DNA from: Streptomyces roseirectus
Lineage (GTDB): Bacteria; Actinomycetota; Actinomycetes; Streptomycetales; Streptomycetaceae
Assembly (NCBI RefSeq): GCF_014489635.1
Contig: NZ_CP060828.1
Location: 1,674,001-1,738,000 of the forward strand
Length of the DNA: 64,000 bases
Direction: 5' to 3'
Shown: positions 50,439-60,369 of the stretch, in pieces
Position numbering within the stretch: the first letter of the stretch is position 1
Layout of the letters: each line of letters opens with the position of its first letter
Position numbers and translations under genes: made by a program
Notes under the pieces: generated by a model
What the model was told of the DNA's origin: nothing
What the model saw: only the letters and a program-made list of their open reading frames with translations
Database searches by the model: none

Positions 50439-50451
50439 GGTTAAATTAACC
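50439..50451. promoter_or_regulatory. Candidate ROK operator upstream of the sugar operon
   Basis: GGTTAAATTAACC is a perfect odd-length palindrome in an otherwise GC-rich spacer, 75 bp before the binding-protein start. AT-rich TTAA-containing palindromes are typical targets of ROK repressors, and the operon ends with a ROK gene. Confidence 0.55.
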
Positions 50452-50520
50452 CTCATCGAAATCGAGCCACAAGCCCTCGTTCCGCATCAGTTTCGGGAGG
50501 CGCCGTGGCCGGACAGCAAA

Positions 50521-50545
50521 AAGACCCCTGGTTCACAGGGGTCTT
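50521..50545 (-). terminator. Rho-independent terminator of the tRNA gene
   Basis: AAGACCCCTG (50521-50530) and CAGGGGTCTT (50536-50545), 10-bp stem and 5-nt loop; on the minus strand it is followed by TTTTT-rich sequence. It lies 7 bp after the tRNA 3' end. Confidence 0.85.
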
Positions 50546-50551
50546 CGCTGG

Positions 50552-50636
50552 TGTCCGAGGGGGGACTTGAACCCCCACGCCCGATAAAGGGCACTAGCAC
50601 CTCAAGCTAGCGCGTCTGCCATTCCGCCACCCGGAC
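50552..50636 (-). tRNA. tRNA-Leu (anticodon GAG)
   Basis: 85 nt with a long variable arm. Acceptor stem GTCCGGG/CTCGGAC (one G-T pair), D-loop AATGGCAGA, anticodon stem CTAGC/GCTAG with loop TTGAGGT (anticodon GAG, reads CUC and CUU), T-arm GGGGG-TTCAAGT-CCCCC, discriminator A. CCA is not encoded. A strong terminator follows. Confidence 0.95.
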
Positions 50637-50915
50637 AAGGTGTCTGCCGCTCGGCGGGGGTGTTCCCCGCGGCGACATGGACAACAATACCAAGCTTTCG
50701 GAGTGCGTTTCACCTGCGTATCCGCAGGCCACGATCGGTGACCGGCCGGTCACGAGGGTCCGCTGGCCGAAAGTGGCGCCCGCCCCCTGGACAGCGTTCG
50801 AGTGATGCGAGATGGTCCATACAGTATTCGTCGACTGTATGCAATGTGCCGCCCATGGCACCTCCCCGCACCTCCCCCCCTCCCCGCGACCACCCCTACG
50901 AAGGGACAGTTCGCC
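50637..50915. other. 279-bp spacer between tRNA-Leu and the oxalate operon
   Basis: No gene is visible. The left part upstream of the tRNA has CAATACCAAGC and an A/T-richer patch that may be the tRNA promoter. The right part holds the palindrome described separately and a C-rich leader before the decarboxylase start. Confidence 0.6.
50818..50841. promoter_or_regulatory. Candidate operator of the oxalate operon
   Basis: CATACAGT (50818-50825) and ACTGTATG (50834-50841) are perfect inverted 8-mers with an 8-bp spacer, 75 bp before the first gene. The ATACAG...CTGTAT layout suits a GntR-type or similar dimer. No regulator gene for this operon is in the window. Confidence 0.55.
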
Positions 50916-52616
50916 ATGCCCGAGGACACCCAGGACGACCGGAACGCGCAGGCCACGGTCTCCGGCGGCCATCTCGTCGCCAAGGCGCTCAAGGCCGAAG
51001 GGGTCGACCGCATCTACACGCTCTGCGGCGGCCACATCATCGACATCTACGACGGCTGCGTCGACGAGGGCATAGAAGTCGTCGACGTCCGCCACGAGCA
51101 GGTCGCCGCCCACGCCGCCGACGGCTACGCGCGGATCACCGGCAAGCCCGGCTGCGCGGTCGTCACCGCCGGACCGGGGACGACGGACGCGGTGACCGGC
51201 GTCGCCAACGCGTTCCGCGCGGAGTCCCCGATGCTGCTCATCGGCGGCCAGGGCGCGCTCGCCCAGCACAAGATGGGCTCCCTCCAGGACCTGCCGCACG
51301 TCGACATGATGGCGCCGATCACCAAGTTCGCGGCGACCGTGCCGGACACGGCCCGCGCGGCGGACATGGTGTCGATGGCGTTCCGCGAGTGCTACCACGG
51401 CGCCCCGGGCCCCGCCTTCCTGGAGATCCCCCGCGACGTCCTGGACGCGAAGGTCCCCGTCGACAGGGCCCGCGTCCCGCAGGCCGGCGCCTACCGCGCC
51501 TCGACCCGCTCGGCCGGCGACCCCGACGCGGTGGAACGCCTCGCCGGTCTCCTCGTCCACTCCCAGAAGCCGGCGATCCTGCTCGGCGGCCAGGTCTGGA
51601 CGACCCGCGGCACCGAGGCGGCGATCGAGCTGGTGCGCACCCTGAACGTCCCGGCGTACATGAACGGCGCGGGCCGCGGCACCCTCCCGCCCGGCGACCC
51701 CCACCACTTCCAGCTCTCGCGGCGCTACGCGTTCTCCGGCGCCGACCTGATCGTGATCGTCGGGACGCCGTTCGACTTCCGCATGGGCTACGGCAAGCGG
51801 CTCTCCCCGGACGCGACGGTCGTCCAGATCGACCTCGACTACCGCACCGTCGGCAAGAACCGGGACATCGACCTCGGCATCGTCGGCGACGCGGGCCTCG
51901 TCCTCAAGGCCGTCACCGAGGCCGCCGCCGGGGCCCTGAACGGCGGCGCGGCCCGGCGCAAGGAGTGGCTGGACGAGCTGCGCGCCGTCGAACAGGCCGC
52001 GATCGAGAAGCGGTTGCCGCAGCTGCGCTCGGACGCCTCGCCGATCCACCCCTACCGGCTGGTGAGCGAGATCAACGACTTCCTCACCGAGGACTCGATC
52101 TACATCGGCGACGGCGGCGACATCGTCACCTTCTCCGGGCAGGTCGTGCAGCCCAAATCGCCCGGCCACTGGATGGACCCCGGTCCGCTGGGAACCCTCG
52201 GTGTCGGCGTCCCGTTCGTGCTCGCCGCGAAGCAGGCCCGCCCCGACAAGGAGGTCGTCGCGCTCTTCGGGGACGGCGCGTTCTCCCTGACCGGCTGGGA
52301 CTTCGAGACCCTGGTCCGCTACGACCTGCCGTTCGTCGGCGTCGTCGGCAACAACTCCTCGATGAACCAGATCCGTTACGGCCAGGCCCGCAAGTACGGC
52401 GAGGCGCGCGAGCGGGTCGGCAACACCCTCGGTGACGTCCCCTACGACAAGTTCGCCCAGATCCTCGGCGGTCACGGCGAGGAGGTGCGCGACCCCGCCG
52501 ACATCGGCCCCGCCCTCAGGCGCGCCCGCGAGTCGGGCAAGCCCTCACTGATCAACGTCTGGGTCGACCCGGACGCGTACGCCCCCGGAACCATGAACCA
52601 GACGATGTACAAGTGA
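50916..52616 (+). CDS. oxc: Thiamine-diphosphate enzyme, probable oxalyl-CoA decarboxylase
   Basis: 566 aa from the ATG at 50916. N-terminal TPP activation site [16 protein letters not shown] (E61); metal/TPP motif [21 protein letters not shown] with NN at 479-480. The fold is shared with acetolactate synthase and 2-hydroxyacyl-CoA lyase, and such genes are often annotated as acetolactate synthase. The next gene encodes a formyl-CoA transferase with exact signature residues, so decarboxylation of oxalyl-CoA to formyl-CoA is the most likely reaction. A 2-hydroxyacyl-CoA lyase role cannot be excluded by sequence alone. Confidence 0.85.
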   Translation: MPEDTQDDRNAQATVSGGHLVAKALKAEGVDRIYTLCGGHIIDIYDGCVDEGIEVVDVRHEQVAAHAADGYARITGKPGCAVVTAGPGTTDAVTGVANAFRAESPMLLIGGQGALAQHKMGSLQDLPHVDMMAPITKFAATVPDTARAADMVSMAFRECYHGAPGPAFLEIPRDVLDAKVPVDRARVPQAGAYRASTRSAGDPDAVERLAGLLVHSQKPAILLGGQVWTTRGTEAAIELVRTLNVPAYMNGAGRGTLPPGDPHHFQLSRRYAFSGADLIVIVGTPFDFRMGYGKRLSPDATVVQIDLDYRTVGKNRDIDLGIVGDAGLVLKAVTEAAAGALNGGAARRKEWLDELRAVEQAAIEKRLPQLRSDASPIHPYRLVSEINDFLTEDSIYIGDGGDIVTFSGQVVQPKSPGHWMDPGPLGTLGVGVPFVLAAKQARPDKEVVALFGDGAFSLTGWDFETLVRYDLPFVGVVGNNSSMNQIRYGQARKYGEARERVGNTLGDVPYDKFAQILGGHGEEVRDPADIGPALRRARESGKPSLINVWVDPDAYAPGTMNQTMYK

Positions 52617-52627
52617 GGTTGACGCCC

Positions 52628-53860
52628 ATGACCGGCAAGGCGCTCGACGGCATCCGTGTCCTCGACATGACCCACGTCCAGTCCGGCCCCTCCGCCACGC
52701 AGCTCCTCGCCTGGCTCGGCGCGGACGTCGTGAAGCTGGAGGCGCCGTCCGGGGACATCACGCGCGGGCAGTTGCGTGACGTCCCGGACGTCGACTCGCT
52801 GTACTTCACGATGCTGAACTGCAACAAGCGCAGCATCACCCTCAACACCAAGACCGAGCGCGGCAAGGAGCTGCTGACCGAGCTGATCCGGCGCTCCGAC
52901 GTCCTCGTCGAGAACTTCGGGCCCGGCGCGGTGGACCGGATGGGGTTCACCTGGGAGCGGGTCCAGGAGATCAATCCACGGCTCGTCTATGCCTCCATCA
53001 AGGGGTTCGGGGACGGCCCGTACACGAACTTCAAGGCGTACGAGGTCGTCGCTCAGGCGATGGGCGGGTCGATGTCGACCACGGGGTTCGAGGACGGGCC
53101 GCCGCTGGCGACGGGGGCCCAGATCGGGGACTCGGGGACGGGGGTCCACGCCGTGGCGGGGATTCTCGCGGCCTTGCTCCAGCGCGAGAAAACCGGGCGC
53201 GGTCAGCGGGTCGGCGTGGCCATGCAGCACGCCGTACTCAACCTGTGCCGGGTGAAGCTGCGGGACCAGCAGCGCCTGGCACGAGGGCCGCTCTCTGAAT
53301 ATCCGAACGACGACTTCGGCGCGGAAGTTCCCCGTTCCGGAAACGCGTCCGGCGGCGGCCAGCCGGGGTGGGCGGTGCGGTGTGCTCCGGGCGGTCCGAA
53401 CGACTACGTGTACGTCATCGTGCAGCCCGTGGGCTGGCGGCCGATCGCCGAGCTGATCGGCCGTCCGGAGCTGGCGGACGACCCCGAGTGGGCGACCCCG
53501 CAGGCCCGGCTGCCGAAGCTGGGCAAGATGTTCCAGCTGATCGAGGAGTGGTCGGCGACGCTGCCGAAGTGGGAGGTCCTGGACCGGCTGAACGCCCGGG
53601 GTGTGCCGTGCGGGCCGATCCTGTCGACCAGGGAGATCATCGAGGACGAGTCGCTGATCGCGAACGAGATGATCGTGCGCGTCCCGCACCCCGAACGCGG
53701 TGAGTTCGTGACCGTCGGCAGCCCGCTGAAGCTGTCCGACTCCCCTGTCGAGGTGAGGAGTTCACCGCTGCTCGGCGAGCACAACGAGGAGATCTTCGCC
53801 GGTGAGCTGGGGCTCGGCGGCGAGGAGCTGCGGCTGCTGAAGTCGGACGGGGTGATCTGA
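52628..53860 (+). CDS. frc: Formyl-CoA:oxalate CoA-transferase (class III)
   Basis: 410 aa from the ATG at 52628 (GAGGT 8 nt upstream; a GTG at 52613 is an alternative). The catalytic Asp is D168 in [14 protein letters not shown] (Asp169 in the Oxalobacter enzyme), and the mobile glycine loop is [11 protein letters not shown] (239-249). These residues identify a formyl-CoA transferase rather than a generic CaiB/BaiF protein. It moves CoA between formyl-CoA and oxalate, the partner step of the decarboxylase before it. Confidence 0.92.
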   Translation: MTGKALDGIRVLDMTHVQSGPSATQLLAWLGADVVKLEAPSGDITRGQLRDVPDVDSLYFTMLNCNKRSITLNTKTERGKELLTELIRRSDVLVENFGPGAVDRMGFTWERVQEINPRLVYASIKGFGDGPYTNFKAYEVVAQAMGGSMSTTGFEDGPPLATGAQIGDSGTGVHAVAGILAALLQREKTGRGQRVGVAMQHAVLNLCRVKLRDQQRLARGPLSEYPNDDFGAEVPRSGNASGGGQPGWAVRCAPGGPNDYVYVIVQPVGWRPIAELIGRPELADDPEWATPQARLPKLGKMFQLIEEWSATLPKWEVLDRLNARGVPCGPILSTREIIEDESLIANEMIVRVPHPERGEFVTVGSPLKLSDSPVEVRSSPLLGEHNEEIFAGELGLGGEELRLLKSDGVI

Positions 53861-53861
53861 G

Positions 53862-56009
53862 GTGCTGGACGAGAACCGGGCGGCCCGGGTGCGCGCGGTG
53901 CTGGACGCCGTGCGCGCCGAGGGGCGGACGACGCTGACGGCGCCGGAGGGCAAGGAGGTCGCCGACGCGTACGGGATCGCCGTGCCGGGCGAGGAGCTGG
54001 CGCGGGACGTCGAGGAGGCGGTGGCGCACGCGGCGCGGTTCGGCGGGCCGGTGGTGATGAAGATCGTGTCGCCGGACATCCTCCACAAGACGGAGGCCGG
54101 CGGGGTCGTCGTCGGCGTCGAGGGGGCGGCGGCCGTACGGGAGGCGTTCCACACGATCGTCGGCAACGCGCGCGCGTACGACGAGCACGCGCGCGTGACG
54201 GGCGTGCAGATCCAGGAGCTGCTGCCCGAGGGGCAGGAGGTGATCGTCGGGGCGGTGACGGATCCGACGTTCGGGAAGGTGGTGGCGTTCGGGCTCGGCG
54301 GGGTGCTCGTCGAGGTCCTGAAGGACGTCACGTTCCGGCTGGCGCCGGTCGACGCGGACGAGGCGCTGTCCATGCTGGACTCGATCCGGGCGGCCCCGGT
54401 GCTGCGCGGGGTGCGGGGGCGGGCCGGGGTGGACCGGTGGGCGCTCGCGGAGCAGATCCGGCGGGTGTCGCTGCTGGTCGCGGAGTTCCCGGAGATCGCC
54501 GAGGTCGACCTCAACCCGGTGATCGCGACCCCCGAGGGCGCGCACGCGGCGGACGTGCGGATCATCCTGGCCGACGGCCCGGTGAAGGAGCGCCGCCGGT
54601 ACGCGCGTGAGGAGATCCTGGCGTCGATGCGGCGGTTGATGAAGCCCCGGTCGGTCGCGGTGATCGGCGCCTCGGGCGAGCCGGGCAAGATCGGCAACTC
54701 GGTGATGCGCAACCTGGTCGACGGCGGGTTCGCCGGGGACATCCACCCCGTCAACCCGAAGGCGGACGACATCCTCGGCCGCAAGGCGTACCGGAGCGTC
54801 GGCGACGTGCCGGGCGAGGTCGACGTGGCCGTGTTCGCGATCCCCGCGCGGTTCGTCGGGGCCGCCCTGGAGGAGGTGGGCCGCAAGGGGATACCGAACG
54901 CGGTGCTGATCCCCTCCGGGTTCGCGGAGACCGGCGAGCACGCGCTGCAGGCCGAGATCGTGGAGATCGCCGAGCGGCACGGGGTGCGCCTGCTGGGGCC
55001 GAACATCTACGGCTACTACTCGACCTGGCAGGACCTGTGCGCGACGTTCTGCACGCCCTACGACGTGAAGGGCGGTGTCGCGCTGACCTCGCAGTCGGGC
55101 GGCATCGGGATGGCGATCCTGGGCTTCGCGCGCAGTACGCGCACGGGCGTGTCGGCGATCGTCGGGCTCGGCAACAAGTCGGACCTGGACGAGGACGACC
55201 TGCTGACGTGGTTCGCGCAGGACCCGCACACCGAGTGCGTGGCGATGCACCTGGAGGACCTGAAGGACGGGCGGGCGTTCGTCGAGGCCGCGCGGGCGAC
55301 GGTGCCGAAGAAGCCGGTGGTCGTCCTGAAGGCCGGGCGGACGGCGGCGGGCGCGCGGGCCGCCGGGTCGCACACGGGCGCGCTGGCGGGCGACGACGCC
55401 GTCTACGACGACATCCTGCGCCAGGCCGGGGTGATCAGGGCGCCGGGGCTGCACGACATGCTGGAGTACGCGCGCGCGTTGCCGGTGCTGCCGGCGCCGT
55501 GCGGCGACAACGTCGTCATCATCACGGGCGCGGGCGGCAGCGGGGTGCTGCTGTCGGACGCGGTGACGGACAACGGGCTGTCCCTGATGGAGATCCCGCC
55601 GGATCTGGACGAGGCGTTCCGGAGTTTCATCCCGCCGTTCGGGGCGGCGGGCAACCCGGTGGACATCACCGGAGGCGAGCCGCCGTCGACGTACGAGGCG
55701 ACGATCCGGCTGGGGCTGGAGGACCCGCGCGTGCACGCGCTGGTGCTCGGTTACTGGCACACGATCGTCACGCCGCCGATGGTCTTCGCGGAGCTCACCG
55801 CGCGCGTGGTGGCCGAGTTCCGGGAGCGGGGCGTCGTCAAGCCGGTGGTGGCGTCGCTGGCGGGGGACGTCGAGGTGGAGGAGGCGTGCCAGTACCTCTT
55901 CGAGCGCGGGGTCGTGGCGTACCCGTACACGACCGAGCGGCCGGTGGCCGTGCTGGGCGCGAAGTACCGGTGGGCGCGGGCGGCGGGGCTCCTCGGGGGT
56001 GGTTCATGA
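53862..56009 (+). CDS. NDP-forming acyl-CoA synthetase (beta-alpha fused)
   Basis: 715 aa, GTG start 1 bp after the frc stop. Unusual domain order with the ATP-grasp beta domain first (about 1-240: TAPEGKEVADAYGIAVPGE, GGPVVMKIVSPDILHKTEAGGV), then the CoA-binding domain (MKPRSVAVIGASGEPGKIGNSVMRNL) and the ligase domain (SQSGGIGMAI, AAGSHTGALAGDDA). It forms an acyl-CoA with ATP. In this operon it may make oxalyl-CoA or recycle acetyl/formyl-CoA, giving an entry independent of frc. Confidence 0.86.
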   Translation: MLDENRAARVRAVLDAVRAEGRTTLTAPEGKEVADAYGIAVPGEELARDVEEAVAHAARFGGPVVMKIVSPDILHKTEAGGVVVGVEGAAAVREAFHTIVGNARAYDEHARVTGVQIQELLPEGQEVIVGAVTDPTFGKVVAFGLGGVLVEVLKDVTFRLAPVDADEALSMLDSIRAAPVLRGVRGRAGVDRWALAEQIRRVSLLVAEFPEIAEVDLNPVIATPEGAHAADVRIILADGPVKERRRYAREEILASMRRLMKPRSVAVIGASGEPGKIGNSVMRNLVDGGFAGDIHPVNPKADDILGRKAYRSVGDVPGEVDVAVFAIPARFVGAALEEVGRKGIPNAVLIPSGFAETGEHALQAEIVEIAERHGVRLLGPNIYGYYSTWQDLCATFCTPYDVKGGVALTSQSGGIGMAILGFARSTRTGVSAIVGLGNKSDLDEDDLLTWFAQDPHTECVAMHLEDLKDGRAFVEAARATVPKKPVVVLKAGRTAAGARAAGSHTGALAGDDAVYDDILRQAGVIRAPGLHDMLEYARALPVLPAPCGDNVVIITGAGGSGVLLSDAVTDNGLSLMEIPPDLDEAFRSFIPPFGAAGNPVDITGGEPPSTYEATIRLGLEDPRVHALVLGYWHTIVTPPMVFAELTARVVAEFRERGVVKPVVASLAGDVEVEEACQYLFERGVVAYPYTTERPVAVLGAKYRWARAAGLLGGGS

Positions 56010-56131
56010 GGTGAGGCGGTCGGGAGCCGGCCGACGGTGCGCGTCGGCCGGCCCCGGGACCCGTTCGCGCACGGAAGCCAAGGGGCCCAGGAAGCCTGCC
56101 GGTTCTTTCGACGCCAAGGGGTGCACATCAG

Positions 56132-57526
56132 ATGAAGACCACCGGATACGACTCAGCGGCCGTCCCCTACAGGGAGGTGACGGACCGGCACGGGCGCGTG
56201 TACCGGATCGGGGAGAGCGACCGCGACGTCATGGGGCGGGCGCGCTGGACCATGGTGCTCTTCCCGTGGATGGGGATGCTGGGCATCAGTTCCTCGGAGT
56301 ACGCGTTCACGTCGGCCGAGGACACGCTCCACGAGGCGCATCTGTGGAGCAGCGGGCACATCTTCTGGCTGATGGGCGTCTGGGTGTTCTTCCAGGCGGC
56401 CGTCGCCTTCCCGGCGGGGCAGTTGCGGGAGAGCGGGCGGCTTCCCGCGCGCTACGCGATGCTGCTGGGCGCGCTCGGCACGGTGCTGGGCTATCTGTCG
56501 CTGGCGTTCGCGCCGAACGTCGCCGTCGCCTATCTGGGCTTCGGGATGTGCAGCGGCATCGGCGCCGGCCTGGTGTACGCGACCTGCGTGAACATGGTCG
56601 GCAAGTGGTATCCGGAGCGCAAGGGCGGCAAGACCGGCATGGTCAACGGCGGTTTCGCCTACGGCTCGGTGCCCTTCGTGTTCCTGTTCACGTCGTACAT
56701 GGACCTGAGCAACTACCGGAGCGTGCTGGTCGCGGTGGGGCTGGTGTGCTGTGCGGTCGTCGCGTGCGCGGGCTGGTTCTTCCAGGACCCGCCGAAGAAC
56801 TGGTGGCCGCCGCACGTGGACCCGCTGGCGCCGACCGACGACCCGAAGATCCGCCGGGCGCTCCAGAAGAACCCTCCGGCGCCGCGGCAGTACACGCCGC
56901 GGGAAGCCGCGCGCACGCCTGTGCTGTGGATGATGTGGTTCTGCCTGCTGTGCACCGCCGGGATCAACATCTTCGGGATCGCCTTCCAGGTGCCGTTCGG
57001 CAAGGACATGGGGTTCGCGGGCGGGATCGTGGCCACGGCGATGTCCCTGAAGGCGATCGTCAACGGCACCGGGCGCGGGGTGATCGGCTGGATCTCCGAC
57101 CGGTACGGGCGGCGCAACACCCTGGTCGTCGTCTGTGTGGTGCTGGGCACCGCGCAGTTCGGTGTGCTGGTCTCCGGCCAGATGGGCAGCATGCCGTTCT
57201 TTCTCTTCTGCTCCATGGTCTCCGGGTTCGGCGGGGGCGCGATCTTCCCGCTGTTCGCCGCGATGACCGCCGACTACTTCGGCGAGAACAACAACGCCAG
57301 CAACTACGGGATGGTCTACAGCTCCAAGCTCGTCTCCGGCCTCGTGGGCTCCGGTGTCGGCTCCGTCGTCGTCGGGGCGTGGGACTACGAGGGCGCGTTC
57401 GTCCTGGCGGGCGGGATCGGGCTGGCCTCCGCCGTGCTGGCGCTCTTCCTGAGGGCACCGGGCAGGCCCCGGGCCCGTCGTCGCATCGTTCCCAATCCGC
57501 ATCCACTCGGTGAGGAAATGGCCTGA
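56132..57526 (+). CDS. OFA-family MFS transporter (oxalate/formate antiporter type), copy 1
   Basis: 464 aa, about 12 helices. The cytoplasmic N-terminus has REVTDRHGRVYRIGESDRDVMG, shared almost exactly with the next gene. GIGAGLVYATCVNMVGKWYPERKGGKTGMVNGGFAYGS is the diagnostic OFA loop (as in OxlT, YhjX). Linker DPPKNWWPPHVDPLAP between the halves. It likely exchanges oxalate for formate or another carboxylate, supplying the decarboxylation pathway. Confidence 0.9.
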   Translation: MKTTGYDSAAVPYREVTDRHGRVYRIGESDRDVMGRARWTMVLFPWMGMLGISSSEYAFTSAEDTLHEAHLWSSGHIFWLMGVWVFFQAAVAFPAGQLRESGRLPARYAMLLGALGTVLGYLSLAFAPNVAVAYLGFGMCSGIGAGLVYATCVNMVGKWYPERKGGKTGMVNGGFAYGSVPFVFLFTSYMDLSNYRSVLVAVGLVCCAVVACAGWFFQDPPKNWWPPHVDPLAPTDDPKIRRALQKNPPAPRQYTPREAARTPVLWMMWFCLLCTAGINIFGIAFQVPFGKDMGFAGGIVATAMSLKAIVNGTGRGVIGWISDRYGRRNTLVVVCVVLGTAQFGVLVSGQMGSMPFFLFCSMVSGFGGGAIFPLFAAMTADYFGENNNASNYGMVYSSKLVSGLVGSGVGSVVVGAWDYEGAFVLAGGIGLASAVLALFLRAPGRPRARRRIVPNPHPLGEEMA

Positions 57527-57527
57527 C

Positions 57528-58925
57528 ATGACGGCAGATCCGTACGCAGCACAGTCCTCGCGGCAGCGCGCCGCCTACCGCGAGGTGACCGACGCGCGCG
57601 GGCGCGTGTACCGCGTGGGCGAGACCGACCGGGACATCCTCGGTCACTCGCGCAAACTGATGATCTATCTTCCGTGGCTCGCCATGATGGCGATCAGCGT
57701 TTTCGAGTACGCGTACGGCTCCGCCGAGGACACCCTGTCCCACGCGCACGGCTGGACGCAGTCCAACACGTTCTGGATCCTCAGCGTCTGGGTGTTCTTC
57801 CAGGCCGGTGTCGCCTTCCCGGCCGGCTGGTTACGCGAGAGAGGGCTCCTCACGGCCCGTCAGGCCATGTACGCGGGCTCAGGACTGTGCCTCGTGGGTT
57901 TCCTCGCCCTCTCCCATCTCGACGACGTCCTGCTGGCCATTCTGGGCTTCGGCGTGGTCGGGGGCATCGGGGCGGGGCTCGTGTACGCGACGTGCATCAA
58001 CATGGTCGGCAAGTGGTTCCCCGAGCGGCGCGGCGCCCGCACGGGGTTCGTCAACGGGGGGTTCGCGTACGGGTCGCTGCCGTTCATCTTCGTCTTCAAC
58101 TACGGCTTCGACACGGCGAACTACCACCGGGTGCTCGACCTCATCGGCTGCTACGTGATGGTCGTCGTGTTCGGGTGCGCGTTCTTCTTCAAGGATCCGC
58201 CGAAGAACTGGTGGCCCGCCGACGTCGATCCCCTCGCGTACGCGGGCGCGGGCGCCGGTGCGGGTGCTGTCGCCGGGTCCCGCTCGGGGAGCCTCGTGAA
58301 GAACCCTCCCGCCGTGCGCCAGTTCACCCCCAAGGAGGCGATCCGCACCGGCATGCTGCCCCTCATGTGGCTGTCCGTCGTCATGACCGCCGGGGTGTCC
58401 ATCTTCGGGATCTCCTTCCAGGTCGACTACGCCAAGGAGGTCGGTTTCGGGCCCCTCGTCGCCGCGTCCTCCATGGGCGTCATGGCCGTCGTCAACGGGG
58501 TCGGGCGCGGTGTCGTCGGCTGGCTCTCCGACCGCTGGGGCCGCAAGTCCACCCTCGTCTTCGTCATCGTCGTCCTCGGGCTCGCCCAGTTCGGCGTCAT
58601 CTGGGCGGGCGACGTCCGCAGCGAGGCCCTGTTCCTGTTCTTCGCGTTCCTCTCCGGGTTCGGCGGCGGCGCCTTCTACCCCCTGTTCGCCGCCCTCACC
58701 CCCGACTACTTCGGCGAGAACTACAACGCCACCAACTACGGCCTCGTCTACAGCGGCAAACTCGTCAGCGGCCTCTTCGGCGGCGGCCTCGGCTCCCTCG
58801 TCGTCGCCTCCTGGGGCTACGACGGCGCCTACGCACTGGCCGGCGCCGTCTCCCTGATCGCCGCCCTCCTCGCCCTGCTCCTACGACAGCCGGGGAGGGC
58901 GCGGGCGGCCGCCGGGACGGGGTGA
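57528..58925 (+). CDS. OFA-family MFS transporter (oxalate/formate antiporter type), copy 2
   Basis: 465 aa from the ATG at 57528, 1 bp after the first transporter's stop. Same architecture and loops (GIGAGLVYATCINMVGKWFPERRGARTGFVNGGFAYGS, DPPKNWWPADVDPL). The two proteins are paralogues from a tandem duplication. The middle linker differs, with a Gly/Ala repeat (AGAGAGAGAVAGS). Two transporters might separate uptake of oxalate from export of formate. Confidence 0.9.
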   Translation: MTADPYAAQSSRQRAAYREVTDARGRVYRVGETDRDILGHSRKLMIYLPWLAMMAISVFEYAYGSAEDTLSHAHGWTQSNTFWILSVWVFFQAGVAFPAGWLRERGLLTARQAMYAGSGLCLVGFLALSHLDDVLLAILGFGVVGGIGAGLVYATCINMVGKWFPERRGARTGFVNGGFAYGSLPFIFVFNYGFDTANYHRVLDLIGCYVMVVVFGCAFFFKDPPKNWWPADVDPLAYAGAGAGAGAVAGSRSGSLVKNPPAVRQFTPKEAIRTGMLPLMWLSVVMTAGVSIFGISFQVDYAKEVGFGPLVAASSMGVMAVVNGVGRGVVGWLSDRWGRKSTLVFVIVVLGLAQFGVIWAGDVRSEALFLFFAFLSGFGGGAFYPLFAALTPDYFGENYNATNYGLVYSGKLVSGLFGGGLGSLVVASWGYDGAYALAGAVSLIAALLALLLRQPGRARAAAGTG

Positions 58926-59196
58926 GGCGAGGTGGGGTGCGGCGAGGCCGATGGCCGGCCGCGAGCGCGAGTGGCCTGTGTGTGGGCCTCAACAGGCGGG
59001 ACCGGGCGGAGAGTTCGGCACCGGATCGCGCGATGTGCCTCCTGTTGTCCTCGCGCACGCGGGGCTGGACGGGCGCCGGTCCCGAACGCGCGGATCGGCA
59101 GGGCTTTCGGCCGGCGCGTGGGGCTCGCTCTGCGGGGGTGGGCACGCGTGCGTGGAGGCCCGGGTTTGTGGGGGTGGGCCTCCACGCGTGTGTGGG
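58926..59196. other. 271-bp spacer between convergent genes
   Basis: No gene, tRNA or clear terminator was recognised. Short frames are overlaps of the neighbours' shadows. Confidence 0.5.
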
Positions 59197-60369
59197 TCAG
59201 TGGCGGCGGCTCTTCAGGGCTGCGAGGTTGTCGTAGCCGATGCGGGCGTAGGTGAGGGACTGGGTGGGGTCGGTGGGGCTGGGGGCGTTGTCCTGTTCGA
59301 CCATGGGGTTGCGGTAGTCGCGGTCGCCGATGCGGGAGAAGAAGGTGGTGTAGTCGATGTCGCCGGTGCCGAAGGGAACCATGTCGTAGCCCATGCCGTT
59401 GGTGAGGTTGACGGTGCCGTCCTTGGCGTGGAAGAGCGGGTAGCGGCGGCCGTGGCGGACGACGACGGCGGCGGGGTCGAAGACGTGCTCGCGGGTGGAG
59501 CCGTCCGGCGCGGTGTAGGTGTGGAACTTGTACTGGGCGACGTGCGCCCAGAAGACGTCGAGTTCGAGCCAGACGGCGCGGGGGTCGGTGACCTTGAGGA
59601 AGTACTCCAGCCTGCGGATGCCGGAGCTGCGGGTGGGTTTGCCCTGCGCGTCGAGGGGCCCGGAGTCGAGGAGGAAGCCGTAGGCGGCGTCGTGGTTGTG
59701 GGTGTAGAGCTTGACGCCGGCGCGGCGGGCGATCGTGCCGAGCGCGTTCCACTTGTCGGCGGCGAGGTCCCAGTCCGCCTTGTGGGAGCCACTCGTGGGG
59801 TCGGCGCCGGTGCCCATGTGGGGCATGCCGAGGATGTTGGCGATCTCCAGGTGCTTCTTGAAGGTGTCCACCTCGGCGGGAACGAGCGGCCAGGACGGCG
59901 GGATGTAGCCGTGGTTGCCGCGGGCGCGCAGCCCGAAGTCGTCGAGCCAGGACCGCAGCAGCCGCGCCCCCTTGACGGACTCCAGGCTCGCCCCGCCGGG
60001 CGCGTTGGCGTGCTGCCCGTACCCGGCGAACTCGACCTGCCGGTAGCCGAACCGGGAGAGCTGCTTGAAGACCTCGCGGAACCCGGAGGGCAGGTCGGAG
60101 GCGAGCGGGTCGCGGGCGGTGGCGTCGCGCACGGTGTAGAGGATGAGGCCGCGCCGGTGGGCCGGCACGAGCGCGCCGTGCCCGTGGCCGTGCCCGTGCC
60201 CATGGCCTCTGCCGAGGTCCTGCGCGGCGGCGGGCGCGGCGCCGATGACGGGCGCGGCGATCGCTGCGCCGGCGACGGCGGTGCAGGTGCTGAGGAAGCG
60301 GCGGCGGCCGATGCCGAGGGCGCGGCGCAGGGCCTCGTCGGTGCCGGATTCGTCGTTGAACGCGGTCAC
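59197..60369 (-). CDS. Tat-exported TIM-barrel sugar-phosphate isomerase/epimerase-like protein
   Basis: 390 aa. The N-terminus has a twin-arginine signal (GIGRRRFLSTCTAVAGAAIAA) and AAA-type cleavage region, then a His-rich GHGHGHGHGHG linker (about 55-65). The AP-endonuclease-2/xylose-isomerase barrel follows (LILYTVRDA, YRQVEFAGYGQ, GMPHMGTGADP, KLYTHNHDAAYG, AVWLELDVFWAH). Secreted members act on keto-sugars or inositols outside the cytoplasm. The His linker could bind metal. It is 195 bp from eboE on the same strand and may belong to the same regulon. Confidence 0.85.
   Translation of the reverse strand: MTAFNDESGTDEALRRALGIGRRRFLSTCTAVAGAAIAAPVIGAAPAAAQDLGRGHGHGHGHGHGALVPAHRRGLILYTVRDATARDPLASDLPSGFREVFKQLSRFGYRQVEFAGYGQHANAPGGASLESVKGARLLRSWLDDFGLRARGNHGYIPPSWPLVPAEVDTFKKHLEIANILGMPHMGTGADPTSGSHKADWDLAADKWNALGTIARRAGVKLYTHNHDAAYGFLLDSGPLDAQGKPTRSSGIRRLEYFLKVTDPRAVWLELDVFWAHVAQYKFHTYTAPDGSTREHVFDPAAVVVRHGRRYPLFHAKDGTVNLTNGMGYDMVPFGTGDIDYTTFFSRIGDRDYRNPMVEQDNAPSPTDPTQSLTYARIGYDNLAALKSRRH

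Noticed and set aside
50916..52616. Acetolactate synthase of branched-chain amino acid synthesis
   Set aside because: No regulatory subunit or ilv genes nearby, and the next gene is a formyl-CoA transferase with exact catalytic residues.
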